Shown: one piece after another, positions 10,816 to 18,546 of the stretch
How the letters are laid out: each line of letters starts with the position of its first letter
How positions within the stretch are numbered: the stretch's first letter is position 1
Program-made: the position numbers and the translations under genes
The notes under the pieces: generated by a model
Databases searched by the model: none
The model's input: only the letters and a program-made list of their open reading frames with translations
What the model was told of the DNA's origin: nothing
Source of the DNA: Streptomyces deccanensis
GTDB lineage: Bacteria > Actinomycetota > Actinomycetes > Streptomycetales > Streptomycetaceae
DNA: 64,000 nt
Direction of reading: 5' to 3'
Assembly: GCF_022385335.1 (NCBI RefSeq)
Contig: NZ_CP092431.1
Location: 434,001-498,000 of the forward strand

Positions 10816-12543
10816 ATGAGCGCGTGGAGTCCGGATCACACCGATCGGCGGCCGCCGGGACCGGCGGTGCGTTCATCGGACGGGCTGCCCGACCTCCTGC
10901 ACGCCGGTATGTACGTGGTGGACGACAACGGCCTCGTCGTCGCGGTGAATCCCCGGGCCGAGGAGCTGCTCGGCCGCCCGGCCGAGGCGCTCGTCGGGCA
11001 GGACGCCCACGAGCTGCTGCACCGGGACCAGCTCGGGCACACCGTGCCGCGGGCGGCGTGCTCGATGATGCGCGCGTTCCTCAGCGGCCGCACGGGCAGC
11101 GGTGACCGGGAGTGGTTCCTGCGCGGCGACGGCACGCTGCTGCCGGTGACCTGGCTGGTCACCCCGTGCCGGCTCGACGGGACCGCGACCGGCGCGGCGG
11201 TGCTCTTCCACGAGGGCGCCCCGGAGACCGGCGTCGTGCCGGAGGGCGAGCCGTCGGCGATGTCGCAGCTGGACCGGCTGGCGCTGCTCGCCGAGACGAC
11301 GACCCGGCTGAGCTCCACCCTGGACGCCGAGGAGGCGGTGGCCCGTCTGGTGCGACTGGTGGTGCCACGGCTGGCGGACTGGGCCGTCGTGGACCTGATC
11401 ACCGAGAGCGACGACGTCTGGCGGACCACGGTGGCGACCCACCGCGACGGTGTGGTGGTGCGGCGCGAGGAGTTGGAGGGCCCGCTCCCGCCGGTGCACG
11501 AGGAGTCGCTGATGCCGCTGTCCCGGGCACTGCGCGGGGCGGCCTCGACCCTGGCCGGGCCGGAGACCTACCAGGGGCCGGCGGACTCGGGAATCACGGT
11601 CGCCCAGCAGAGGCTGTTCAAGGAGACGGGGCTGCGCTCGGCGGCCATCGCGCCCATCCGGGGGCCGCGCGCGGTGCTCGGCGCTCTCACCCTGGGCCTG
11701 AGCGAGCGGCCGGGTGCCTTCACCGACGCCGAGCTGTCGCTGTTGGACGACATCGCCCGCCGGGCCGGGCTGGCGTTGGAGAACGCGCGCCTGTACCAGC
11801 GCCAGCGGCACATCGCGGAGACCATGCAGCGCCATCTGCTGCCCCAGATGCCGGAGGTGCCGGGGCTGCGGATGGCCGCGCGCTACGAGTCGGCGTCGAA
11901 GTCCTCCCAGGTCGGCGGCGACTGGTACGACGCGTTCCCGCTGGCGGACGGGGCCACGGCGGTGGCCATCGGGGACGTCGTGGGACACAACATCGACGCG
12001 GCGGCCGGGATGGCGCAGGTCCGCAACATGCTGCGGGCGTACGCCTGGGCGCTGGAGGAGCCGCCGAGCGTGATCGTGGAGCGGCTGGACCGGGCCGTGG
12101 TGAACGTGACCGAGGCGTCCATGGCGACGCTGATCTTCGGCCGGGTCGAGCGCGACGACGGCACGTGGGCCCTGCGCTGGACCAACGCGGGGCATCCGCC
12201 GCCGCTGCTGATCACCCATAACGGCAGGTCCCGGTTCCTGGACGAGGAGCACGACCACCTGCTGGGCACCGGACTGACCCGGGCCCGCACCGACACGCTC
12301 ACCCCGCTGCCGCCGAAGTCCACGCTGGTGCTCTACACGGACGGTCTGATCGAGTCGCCGGGGCACACCCTCGACCGGGGTCTGGCCCGGCTGCGTCAGC
12401 ACGCGGCGGCCCTCGCGCACCGGCCGCTGCACGTGTTCTGCGACCTGCTGCTGGAGCGTGCCCGTCCCGTCGACAACGACGACGACGTCGCTCTGCTGGT
12501 CTTCCGCACCCCCTCCGAGGACGGTGAGGCGGGTGACCGGTAG
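10816..12543 (+). CDS. PAS-GAF-SpoIIE protein serine phosphatase
   Basis: A 575-residue RsbU-like PP2C phosphatase that would dephosphorylate a STAS anti-anti-sigma factor. The ATG at 10816 is chosen because GGAGGAG lies eight bases upstream; an earlier ATG at 10729 has no such site. Domains: PAS (about 25-120, GMYVVDDNGLVVAVNPRAEE), GAF (about 165-330, ending ARRAGLALENARLYQRQRH), a linker helix ETMQRHLLPQMPEVPGL and the phosphatase (350-570). Metal and catalytic blocks GGDWYDAF, GDVVGHNIDAAAGM and LVLYTDGLIE are intact. It heads the stress-signalling block and probably feeds the kinase just downstream. Confidence 0.9.
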   Translation: MSAWSPDHTDRRPPGPAVRSSDGLPDLLHAGMYVVDDNGLVVAVNPRAEELLGRPAEALVGQDAHELLHRDQLGHTVPRAACSMMRAFLSGRTGSGDREWFLRGDGTLLPVTWLVTPCRLDGTATGAAVLFHEGAPETGVVPEGEPSAMSQLDRLALLAETTTRLSSTLDAEEAVARLVRLVVPRLADWAVVDLITESDDVWRTTVATHRDGVVVRREELEGPLPPVHEESLMPLSRALRGAASTLAGPETYQGPADSGITVAQQRLFKETGLRSAAIAPIRGPRAVLGALTLGLSERPGAFTDAELSLLDDIARRAGLALENARLYQRQRHIAETMQRHLLPQMPEVPGLRMAARYESASKSSQVGGDWYDAFPLADGATAVAIGDVVGHNIDAAAGMAQVRNMLRAYAWALEEPPSVIVERLDRAVVNVTEASMATLIFGRVERDDGTWALRWTNAGHPPPLLITHNGRSRFLDEEHDHLLGTGLTRARTDTLTPLPPKSTLVLYTDGLIESPGHTLDRGLARLRQHAAALAHRPLHVFCDLLLERARPVDNDDDVALLVFRTPSEDGEAGDR

Positions 12544-12707
12544 AGCGCGGACACGGGCCGGGGGCTCCGGGAGGCCACGGTCTTCCCGAAGACCCCACAC
12601 ATCCCTACGCTTTCGCACGCGTAGCGGCTCTCCGCACGGGAAACACGAGCGTCGGAGAGGCACGCGCCATCGCGTCCGCCTCAAGCAGCCGAACCGGGGA
12701 CGACGAG

Positions 12708-13142
12708 ATGTCAACAGAGCCACGTAGGGACGACAAACTGCCTGCCGAGGAGATTTACGACAGCCACGCCGCCTTCGACGGAGAACTCGGCGACGTGACG
12801 GGGGCTCGTACGGCCGCGGAGGGGTTCCTGGGTGTCCTCTCGCGCACGTCGCCGCCTGCCGCTGTCGAGCACTGGGACGACATCCTGCTGGTGGTCACGG
12901 AACTGGCCGCGAACGCGGTGCAGTACGCCCCGGGGCGGTTCGAGCTGACGATGCGACGCACCCTGGACGGTGTGCATGTGACGGTGGGGGACACGAGCAC
13001 GACGTCGCCCGCGCCGCGCCCCTTCCATCCCAGCAAGGGCGGCGGCGGTATCGGCTGGTATCTGATCCAGACGCTCTGCGAAGAGGTGAGCGTGGTGGTG
13101 CACGACCACGGCAAGGACGTCCACGTCTTCCTGCCCTGGTGA
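12708..13142 (+). CDS. RsbW-like ATP-binding anti-sigma kinase
   Basis: A 144-residue GHKL (HATPase_c_2) protein. The N box reads VVTELAANAVQYAP, and the ATP lid and G2 region is SKGGGGIGWYLIQTL. Such kinases sequester a SigB/SigF-family sigma factor and phosphorylate a STAS antagonist. The N-terminal 40 residues are charged and lack a membrane segment. Start ATG at 12708 after GACGACGAG. The PAS-GAF-SpoIIE gene ends 165 bases upstream on the same strand. Which sigma factor it binds cannot be told, as two lie within 2.5 kb. Confidence 0.85.
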   Translation: MSTEPRRDDKLPAEEIYDSHAAFDGELGDVTGARTAAEGFLGVLSRTSPPAAVEHWDDILLVVTELAANAVQYAPGRFELTMRRTLDGVHVTVGDTSTTSPAPRPFHPSKGGGGIGWYLIQTLCEEVSVVVHDHGKDVHVFLPW

Positions 13143-13162
13143 GGGGCCTGGGGCAGGCCCTC
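13141..13162. terminator. Hairpin between convergent anti-sigma kinase genes
   Basis: GAGGGGCCTG at 13141-13150 pairs with CAGGCCCTC at 13154-13162 with one bulged base and a short loop. It starts at the stop codon of the plus-strand kinase gene and lies 20 bases from the end of the minus-strand kinase gene, so it could serve both. Confidence 0.5.
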
Positions 13163-13181
13163 GGGACGGCCCCGGTGGGCC

Positions 13182-13649
13182 TCAGGTCAGCGGCACCAGC
13201 ACGCTGATGGTCTTGCCGCCGGACGCGCGGCGCACGACGTCGACCCGGCTGGAGAGCCGGTTGATCAACGGCCATCCGTAGCCGTTGCCCTCGTGGGCAC
13301 GCGGCAGCGCGCCGGGCCCGTGGAGTCCCACGGGCACGGCGGCGCTGTGGTCGCGGACGCTGAGCCGCACGCCCTCGGGGGTGAGGGCGACGTCGAACCC
13401 GGCGAGGCCGCCGCCGTGCCGGACCGCGTTGGTGACCAGTTCGGAGACGACGAGGATGAGGTCGATCATCGACTGCTCGGTCGGTGGCCCGGCCGAGGAA
13501 CGCCACCGCTCCCCCACGAACGCCCGCACATGATGGCGGGCCGCCGCGGCGTTGGTGATCGCGCCCGGCGGTCCCGGCGGCCGGGCGGCGGGCCCGGCCG
13601 TGGGAGCGGTGTCGTGGTGCACGAGCGGGTGGCGTTCCATCGATGTCAT
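13182..13649 (-). CDS. RsbW-like anti-sigma kinase, last gene of the sigma operon
   Basis: A 155-residue HATPase_c_2 protein. The N box is ILVVSELVTNAVRHGGG, the G1 region is VRDHSAAVP and the lid is EGNGYGWPLINRL. The extended N-terminus (VHHDTAPTAGPAARPPGPPG) is disordered. It is the third gene of a minus-strand operon, sigma factor, DUF5133 protein, kinase, with gaps of 22 and 39 bases, so it is the best candidate for the cognate anti-sigma factor of the 14011-14850 sigma. No strong ribosome site distinguishes the ATG at 13649 from the one at 13640. Confidence 0.82.
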   Translation of the reverse strand: MTSMERHPLVHHDTAPTAGPAARPPGPPGAITNAAAARHHVRAFVGERWRSSAGPPTEQSMIDLILVVSELVTNAVRHGGGLAGFDVALTPEGVRLSVRDHSAAVPVGLHGPGALPRAHEGNGYGWPLINRLSSRVDVVRRASGGKTISVLVPLT

Positions 13650-13688
13650 GTCAGGTGCGGGGTCGACGACTCGGGACAGCTGGGTTCA

Positions 13689-13988
13689 TCACTGTTCATG
13701 AAGCGCCGCATACCCGCTCCCGCCCGGTCCATGGCCACCGAGATCTCCCGGGAGTGTCGTCCCGGTCCCGCACAGCTCGGCGGTCGCGGTCGCCTGCGCG
13801 GCGGCGAGCTGGGCGCGCGCCGCGTCCAGGGCCCGGCGGACGTCGCGGGTGCCCGTGGACACGCACAACGTGTACGCCAGGTCCTGCGCGCGGCGAGCGC
13901 TCTGCGGGTCGCCTCGCTCGCCCTCGTGGGCGACCGACTCGTACTCCTCGACGAGCCGGCGCAGGGTCGCGGGGTGGGGCATCAGCAT
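13689..13988 (-). CDS. DUF5133 protein between sigma factor and anti-sigma kinase
   Basis: A 99-residue protein of a family I recognise from Streptomyces (DUF5133): LRRLVEEYESVAHEG, then QDLAYTLCVSTGTRDVRRAL and an alanine-rich helix ending AAAQATATAEL. ATG at 13988 has AGGAGAG at good distance. The fold looks all-helical and soluble; there is no known activity. Its place in the operon, 22 bases after the sigma gene and 39 before the kinase gene, suggests a part in the same regulatory circuit, perhaps as a third partner, but that is inference. The C-terminal tail (PGDLGGHGPGG) is glycine-rich and probably disordered. Confidence 0.8.
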   Translation of the reverse strand: MLMPHPATLRRLVEEYESVAHEGERGDPQSARRAQDLAYTLCVSTGTRDVRRALDAARAQLAAAQATATAELCGTGTTLPGDLGGHGPGGSGYAALHEQ

Positions 13989-14010
13989 CTGTTTCTCTCC
14001 TGGGGGGTTG

Positions 14011-14850
14011 TCAGACGGAGGGCGTGGTGCGGCCGAGGGCCTCTTCGCGGACGCGCGCGCAGCTGCGGCTGATGAGGCGGGAGACGTGCATCTGGGAGAT
14101 GCCGAGGCGGTCGGCGATGCGGTTCTGGGTCATGTCCTCGAAGAAGCGCATGTAGAGGATGGCCCGCTCGCGTTCGGGCAGCCGTCGCAGTCCTTCCTTC
14201 ACCGACTCGCGGTCCACGACGGTGTCGTAGGCCGCGTCGGGGGCGCCGAGGGTGTCGGCGAGGCTGTAGCCGTCGTCGCCGGAGGCCATCTCGGCGTCCA
14301 GCGACAGGGCGCTGAAGCTGTCGAGCGCCTCCATCCCGGCGTGGACCTCTTCCTCCGTGAGGCCCGCGAGGGCGGCGATGTCGGCGACGGAGGGCTCGGC
14401 GGCGCCGCCGGAGGTCTGGCTGAGTTCGCGCCGCGCCACGCGCACCTTGTTGCGGAGGTCCTGCACCCGACGGGGGACGCGGAGCGTCCACATCCGGTCG
14501 CGGAAGTGCCTCTTGATCTCTCCGGTGATGGTGGGCACGGCGTAGCTCTCGAAGGCCCCCCGTTCGGGCTCGTAGCGGTCCACCGCCTTGACCAGGCCCA
14601 TGGCGGCGACCTGGCGCAGGTCCTCCAGCGACTCGCCGCGGTTGCGGAAGCGGCCGGCGATGCGGTGCGCCATGGGCAGCCAGGCGCGGACCAGTTCGTC
14701 CCGGACGTGGTCGCGTTCGGGTCCCTCTTCCATCGCCGCGAGCCGGGCGAAGGCGGAGGCGGTGTCGGGGGCGTCGTCGTGCGTCCTCCTGTCGGGGGTG
14801 ACGGGACGGACGGTGGTGTCTGTGGCGTGTGCGGACGCATTGACCAGCAT
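14011..14850 (-). CDS. RNA polymerase sigma factor, SigB/SigF/SigG family (first)
   Basis: A 279-residue group 3 sigma factor. Region 2 contains EDLRQVAAMGLVKAVDRYEP and AFESYAVPTITGEIKRHFRD, which bind the -10 element. Region 3 contains WTLRVPRRVQDLRNKV, and region 4 ends with the helix-turn-helix MTQNRIADRLGISQMHVSRL. The start ATG at 14850 has AGGAG nine bases upstream. The first 45 residues are a Thr/Asp-rich, probably flexible extension. It heads an operon with DUF5133 and an RsbW-like kinase and is divergent from a second sigma gene. A SigB-type promoter candidate upstream suggests autoregulation. Confidence 0.93.
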   Translation of the reverse strand: MLVNASAHATDTTVRPVTPDRRTHDDAPDTASAFARLAAMEEGPERDHVRDELVRAWLPMAHRIAGRFRNRGESLEDLRQVAAMGLVKAVDRYEPERGAFESYAVPTITGEIKRHFRDRMWTLRVPRRVQDLRNKVRVARRELSQTSGGAAEPSVADIAALAGLTEEEVHAGMEALDSFSALSLDAEMASGDDGYSLADTLGAPDAAYDTVVDRESVKEGLRRLPERERAILYMRFFEDMTQNRIADRLGISQMHVSRLISRSCARVREEALGRTTPSV

Positions 14851-14975
14851 GGGAAATCGCTCCTGAACGACGCTTTCAGGGACTTGTGACGGGGAGCGGT
14901 GGGCGGGCGCCGAGGCCCGTGCGCGGAACACCGCTTCCGCCGGGGTGCCTCCGATGCGGAGGCGTGGAACTCCGC

Positions 14976-15000
14976 TTGCCCCACGACCCGGTGGGCAAAC
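14976..15000 (-). promoter_or_regulatory. Candidate SigB-type promoter of the first sigma operon
   Basis: On the minus strand GTTT (14997-15000) and GGGCAA (14976-14981) are 15 bases apart, close to the SigB-family pattern GTTT-N15-GGGTAY but with two deviations in the -10. It lies 125 bases before the sigma start, in the 332-base gap 14851-15182 between divergent sigma genes. I saw no equally good site for the plus-strand gene in that gap and no further gene in it. Confidence 0.35.
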
Positions 15001-15182
15001 AGCGGTGCGCGCATTCTCGGTGACGGATCGCCAGGCCGGGATCCGCGTCACCCGGGCCGGCGACGACTTCCGGCCAGAGTGGGGAGCGCCACGGCCCCTT
15101 TCACGATTTCGGTGGACTGAGATGCGGCTCGCGGGGCAAGCGTGGGATGGCAACAACGCTTCGGGCGAGAGGGGTGGACAGC

Positions 15183-16058
15183 ATGGCAGCCGTGACGGCA
15201 CGTACAACGGCCACGGCACGGGGGAGGGTCATGGCGGACGGGGTGGACCTGCCCCTGATCGAGGACCCGTCGCAGGTGAGGCCCAAGGACGCGCGGGAGA
15301 TGTCCCGGCAGTTCTTCGACCGGCTGGCCATGCTGGAAGAAGGCACCCATACCTATCAGTACGTACGCAATACGCTCATCGAGATGAACCTCTCCCTCGT
15401 GCGGTACGCGGCCTCGCGTTTCCGCGGGCGTGAGGACTCCCTGGAGGACATCGTCCAGGTCGGGACCATCGGGCTGATCAAGGCCATCGACCGGTTCGAG
15501 CTGTCCCGGGAGGTGGAGTTCACCACGTTCGCCGTGCCGTACATCGTCGGCGAGATCAAGCGGTTCTTCCGGGACACCAGCTGGGCGGTGCACGTACCGC
15601 GGCGGCTGCAGGAGGCGCGGGTGGAGCTGGCCCGCGCGACGGACGAGCTGCAGTCCCGGCTGGGCCGGATGCCGACGACGCGTGAGCTGTCGGAGCTGAT
15701 GTCGCTGTCCGAGGAGGAGGTCATCGAGGCGCGCAAGGCGTCCAACGGCTACAACACCTCCTCGCTCGACGCGGCGCTCACCTCCGACGGCGGCGAGGAC
15801 GGCGACACCGTGCTGGGCGACCTCATCGGCGAGGAGGACCACGCGATGCGCCTCGTGGAGGACTTCCACTCGCTGGCGCCGCTGATCGCCGAACTCGACG
15901 ACCGTGAGCGGCGGATCCTGCATCTGCGGTTCGTGGAGGAACAGACCCAGTCGCAGATCGCCGAGCAGCTCGGGGTGTCGCAGATGCATGTGTCCCGGCT
16001 GATCAGCCGCATCATCAAGCGGCTGCGCGCGGGCCTGCTGGAACCCGGAGTCGCCTGA
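15183..16058 (+). CDS. RNA polymerase sigma factor, SigB/SigF/SigG family (second)
   Basis: A 291-residue paralogue of the neighbouring sigma factor. Region 2: DSLEDIVQVGTIGLIKAIDR and FTTFAVPYIVGEIKRFFRD. Region 3: WAVHVPRRLQEARVEL. Region 4: QTQSQIAEQLGVSQMHVSRL. The recognition helix QMHVSRL is identical to the first sigma factor, so the two probably read overlapping promoters. ATG 15183 follows GAGAGGGGTGG; ATG 15231 (MADGVDLPLI) is a possible shorter start. The gene is followed by an STAS antagonist with its own SigB-type promoter. Confidence 0.93.
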   Translation: MAAVTARTTATARGRVMADGVDLPLIEDPSQVRPKDAREMSRQFFDRLAMLEEGTHTYQYVRNTLIEMNLSLVRYAASRFRGREDSLEDIVQVGTIGLIKAIDRFELSREVEFTTFAVPYIVGEIKRFFRDTSWAVHVPRRLQEARVELARATDELQSRLGRMPTTRELSELMSLSEEEVIEARKASNGYNTSSLDAALTSDGGEDGDTVLGDLIGEEDHAMRLVEDFHSLAPLIAELDDRERRILHLRFVEEQTQSQIAEQLGVSQMHVSRLISRIIKRLRAGLLEPGVA

Positions 16059-16067
16059 TCGGGGCCC

Positions 16068-16092
16068 GTGTGCCCGCACGATTCGCGGGTAT
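16068..16092 (+). promoter_or_regulatory. SigB/SigF-type promoter of the STAS antagonist gene
   Basis: GTGT at 16068-16071 and GGGTAT at 16087-16092 are separated by exactly 15 bases, fitting the SigB-family consensus GNNT-N14-16-GGGTAY. It lies 80 bases before the GTG of the STAS gene and just behind a SigB-family sigma gene, which makes a feedback loop likely. Confidence 0.6.
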
Positions 16093-16172
16093 GCGCACGG
16101 GCGCATCGCCGGACGATGCGTCGAATCCGTGAACCGGGGCACCCGCCCCGGTCGGCTCTCTTGGAGGCTCTC

Positions 16173-16577
16173 GTGTCCGTTGCCCACAACCCCCTGTCGA
16201 TCAAGGTCGATCTGCCCCGCGACGACGCCGTGCTGCTCACGATCGAAGGGGAACTGGACATCGACACGGCGACCGAGCTGCAGCATCACCTGGCGAACCA
16301 GTTGCGGCACGGCCGACGGCATTTCCTGCTGGACGTGTCGGCCGTCCCCTTCATGGACTCGTCCGGTATGAACATCATCCTGCGGACGTACCAGGAGGTG
16401 CGGAAGATCCCGGGCGGTGTCTATGTGATCGCCCCGGCTCCGGCCGTGCGACGCATACTCGACCTCACCGGTGTCAGCCTCACCGTGACCACGGTGGACA
16501 GCGTGGACGAGGCGCTGGCCGCCGTGGACTCCGGGCAGGTCGCCCCGCTTCCGGACGAGCCGCCCGCGCAGGAATAG
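16173..16577 (+). CDS. STAS-domain anti-anti-sigma factor (RsbV/BldG type)
   Basis: A 134-residue STAS protein. Beta strands LLTIEGELDIDTATEL and HFLLDVSAVPFMDSSGMNII lead to the phosphorylatable serine in MDSSGMN (near residue 57-58). The dephosphorylated form would bind an RsbW-like kinase and free the sigma factor. The C-terminal segment VDSGQVAPLPDEPPAQE is an extra acidic tail. Start GTG at 16173 has TTGGAGG at optimal distance. Its partners are likely the kinases at 12708 and 13182 and the phosphatases in this block. Confidence 0.9.
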   Translation: MSVAHNPLSIKVDLPRDDAVLLTIEGELDIDTATELQHHLANQLRHGRRHFLLDVSAVPFMDSSGMNIILRTYQEVRKIPGGVYVIAPAPAVRRILDLTGVSLTVTTVDSVDEALAAVDSGQVAPLPDEPPAQE

Positions 16578-16762
16578 CCGTCGCCCCCAACGCGCCGACG
16601 CGCAGCGCCGCTTGGCGTCATTCGCCGACGCGGCGGCACACACCCATGGCCAATGGTTGTCGTTTGACAACTATGGCCGGAAGGCAACAGAGTGAAGGCG
16701 GGGGCCGAGAGTGTGGAAAGGGTTGGAATGAGGCTGTCGAACCGGAACCGGGTCGGCGGCGG

Positions 16763-17236
16763 TCAGGCGCTCCGCGCGTCCGTGGCGTCGCCCTCGTGGA
16801 TCTGCGCCGCCGCGGCGTCGCAGAACGCCTCCAGCCCCTCCACCAGCGCGGTCCGCTTCGCGGCCGGCATCTGCTCCAGCACGGACCGCAGGGCGCGTTC
16901 ACGTCGGACGCGCAGGTCCACGAGGTACGACCGCCCGCGCCGGCTCAGCCGCAGACACAGCTCGCGCCTGCTGGCCGCGCTGGCGTGGCGCTCGACGAAG
17001 CCCACCGCCTCCAGCCGGTCGCACAGCCGGCTGGTGGAGGGCGGCGTGGAGCCGAGGGCGTCGGCGAGCATCCGCAGGTTGATCCCGTCGTTGTGCTCCA
17101 GGATGAACAGCACGCGAAGCTGGGAGGCGGACACCGGTGCCGTCGAGGCGCGTCCCCACACGACCTCCAGCAGCTCTGCCGCCTCGGAGGTCACACGCGC
17201 CACCTCGTCCGGCCGCGGGTTGGAGGAGGAAGTCAC
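16763..17236 (-). CDS. MarR-family transcriptional regulator (left of the stressosome operon)
   Basis: A 157-residue winged-helix regulator. The DNA-binding part reads SASQLRVLFILEHNDGINLR, MLADALGSTPPSTSRLCDRL and the wing RHASAASRRELCLRLSRRG. Helices at both ends form the dimer interface. It is divergent from the stressosome operon with 63 bases between starts, so it is positioned to control that operon and itself. GTG 17236 is the only reasonable start. A second MarR gene closes the same operon on the right, and both contain the element STSRLCDRL/TASRLCDRL, suggesting common origin. Ligand unknown. Confidence 0.88.
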   Translation of the reverse strand: MTSSSNPRPDEVARVTSEAAELLEVVWGRASTAPVSASQLRVLFILEHNDGINLRMLADALGSTPPSTSRLCDRLEAVGFVERHASAASRRELCLRLSRRGRSYLVDLRVRRERALRSVLEQMPAAKRTALVEGLEAFCDAAAAQIHEGDATDARSA

Positions 17237-17299
17237 AGGCCCACTCTTCCAGGCATCTCGAACACTGTCAGCTCTGGCAAGAATGGCGTATCCGACATC

Positions 17300-18487
17300 G
17301 TGAACAGATTCGTGGCAGCCGAACGAGCCCTACGTTCCGCTGCTCCGCACCACTTGGTGGACGCTCTCAGAGACGTACTGGCCGACGACTGGTCGGCCCG
17401 GGACGTCGAGCTCTACCTGGCCGACTACTCGCTCACCGCGCTCCGGCCGGCGTCCACGCGCCCGGCCCCGCCGGACTCCCTGCCCATGCACGACGGGCCG
17501 GCCGGCCGGGCGTTCGGGGCGCAGGAGCCGTACGTCGAGAAACGCGGTGACGACCGGGTGCGGCTCCATCTGCCGGTCACCGTGCGCGGTGACCGGCTGG
17601 GCGTGCTGCGGCTGACGCTGCCGTCCGCCGCGCACACCGAGGAATGCCTCGCCGAACTGACCGAGCTCGCCCAGGTGCTGGGACACGAGCTGGTCGTCGC
17701 GGAGCGCGACACCGACGTCTACCTCCGGGCACGCCGCTCCAGCCGGCTGACCCTGGCGGCGGAGATGCAGTGGCAGCTGCTGCCGGGCCGCTCCTCCACT
17801 CGCGCCGAGTACGCGCTCGGCGGCCAACTGGAGCCCGCCTACGCCATCTTCGGCGACAACTTCGACTGGTCCGCCGACGCCGACCACCTGATGCTGTACG
17901 TCACCAACGGCATGGGCGAGGGCATCGAGGCGTCCCTGCTGACCCAGCTGGGGATCAACGCGCTGCGCAACGCCCGCCGGGCCGGCGTCCCCATCTCCGA
18001 GCAGGCGGCCCTCGCCGACCAGGCCGTCCACGCCCAGTACGGCGGGGCCCAGCACCTGTCGGTGCTCCTGCTGGACCTGGATTTGGTCACCGGACACCTG
18101 CAGATCGTCGACGCGGGCTCGCCCCGGATGCTGCTGCTGCGCGACCGGAGCGTCGCCGCCGTCGAACTGGAGGCACAGCTGCCGCTGGGCATGTTCGAGG
18201 AGACCGAGTACCTCGCCCAGGAGGTGCGGCTCGAACCGGGCGACCGGCTGGTCTTCGTCAGCGACGGGGTGTACTCCGTCGCCACGCCCGGCGGGGAGGC
18301 GTACGGGGACCGGGCCCTGGCCCGGGCGATCAACGCCACCCGGCTGCTGCCCGCCGCCGACGTCCCCGGCGCGGTGCTCAGGGAGCTCTCCGGTCACCGC
18401 GGCACACCCGTGGCGGACGACGACGCGCTCGTGGTCTGTCTCGACTGGTTCGGCCGCGGGGGTGCCGGCGACCGGTCACCCCGATGA
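17300..18487 (+). CDS. Divergent SpoIIE-type phosphatase, first gene of the stressosome operon
   Basis: A 395-residue protein: N-terminal GAF-like sensor (about 1-145), helix AEMQWQLLPGRSS, and a PP2C-like domain (about 165-390). Compared with the canonical blocks, GGDWYDAF is replaced by GDNFDWSAD and the D-G-x-G-H-G block by TNGMGEGIEASLL, so an aspartate expected to bind metal is asparagine. The C-terminal blocks LVFVSDGVYS and DDDALVVCL are normal. It may be weakly active or serve as a regulatory pseudo-phosphatase. GTG 17300 is the first start after the MarR divergence; no strong ribosome site is visible. RsbR follows after 59 bases. Confidence 0.75.
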   Translation: MNRFVAAERALRSAAPHHLVDALRDVLADDWSARDVELYLADYSLTALRPASTRPAPPDSLPMHDGPAGRAFGAQEPYVEKRGDDRVRLHLPVTVRGDRLGVLRLTLPSAAHTEECLAELTELAQVLGHELVVAERDTDVYLRARRSSRLTLAAEMQWQLLPGRSSTRAEYALGGQLEPAYAIFGDNFDWSADADHLMLYVTNGMGEGIEASLLTQLGINALRNARRAGVPISEQAALADQAVHAQYGGAQHLSVLLLDLDLVTGHLQIVDAGSPRMLLLRDRSVAAVELEAQLPLGMFEETEYLAQEVRLEPGDRLVFVSDGVYSVATPGGEAYGDRALARAINATRLLPAADVPGAVLRELSGHRGTPVADDDALVVCLDWFGRGGAGDRSPR

Positions 18488-18546
18488 ACCGACCCAGCAG
18501 TCGTTCCCCGGAGCGGGGAGGCGCCCCAGCGAGTGAGGAGACATCC

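Noticed and set aside
13182..16058. Ribosomal frameshift or split sigma gene between the two sigma genes
   Set aside because: Both sigma frames are complete with regions 2, 3 and 4 and lie on opposite strands, so they are paralogues and not fragments.
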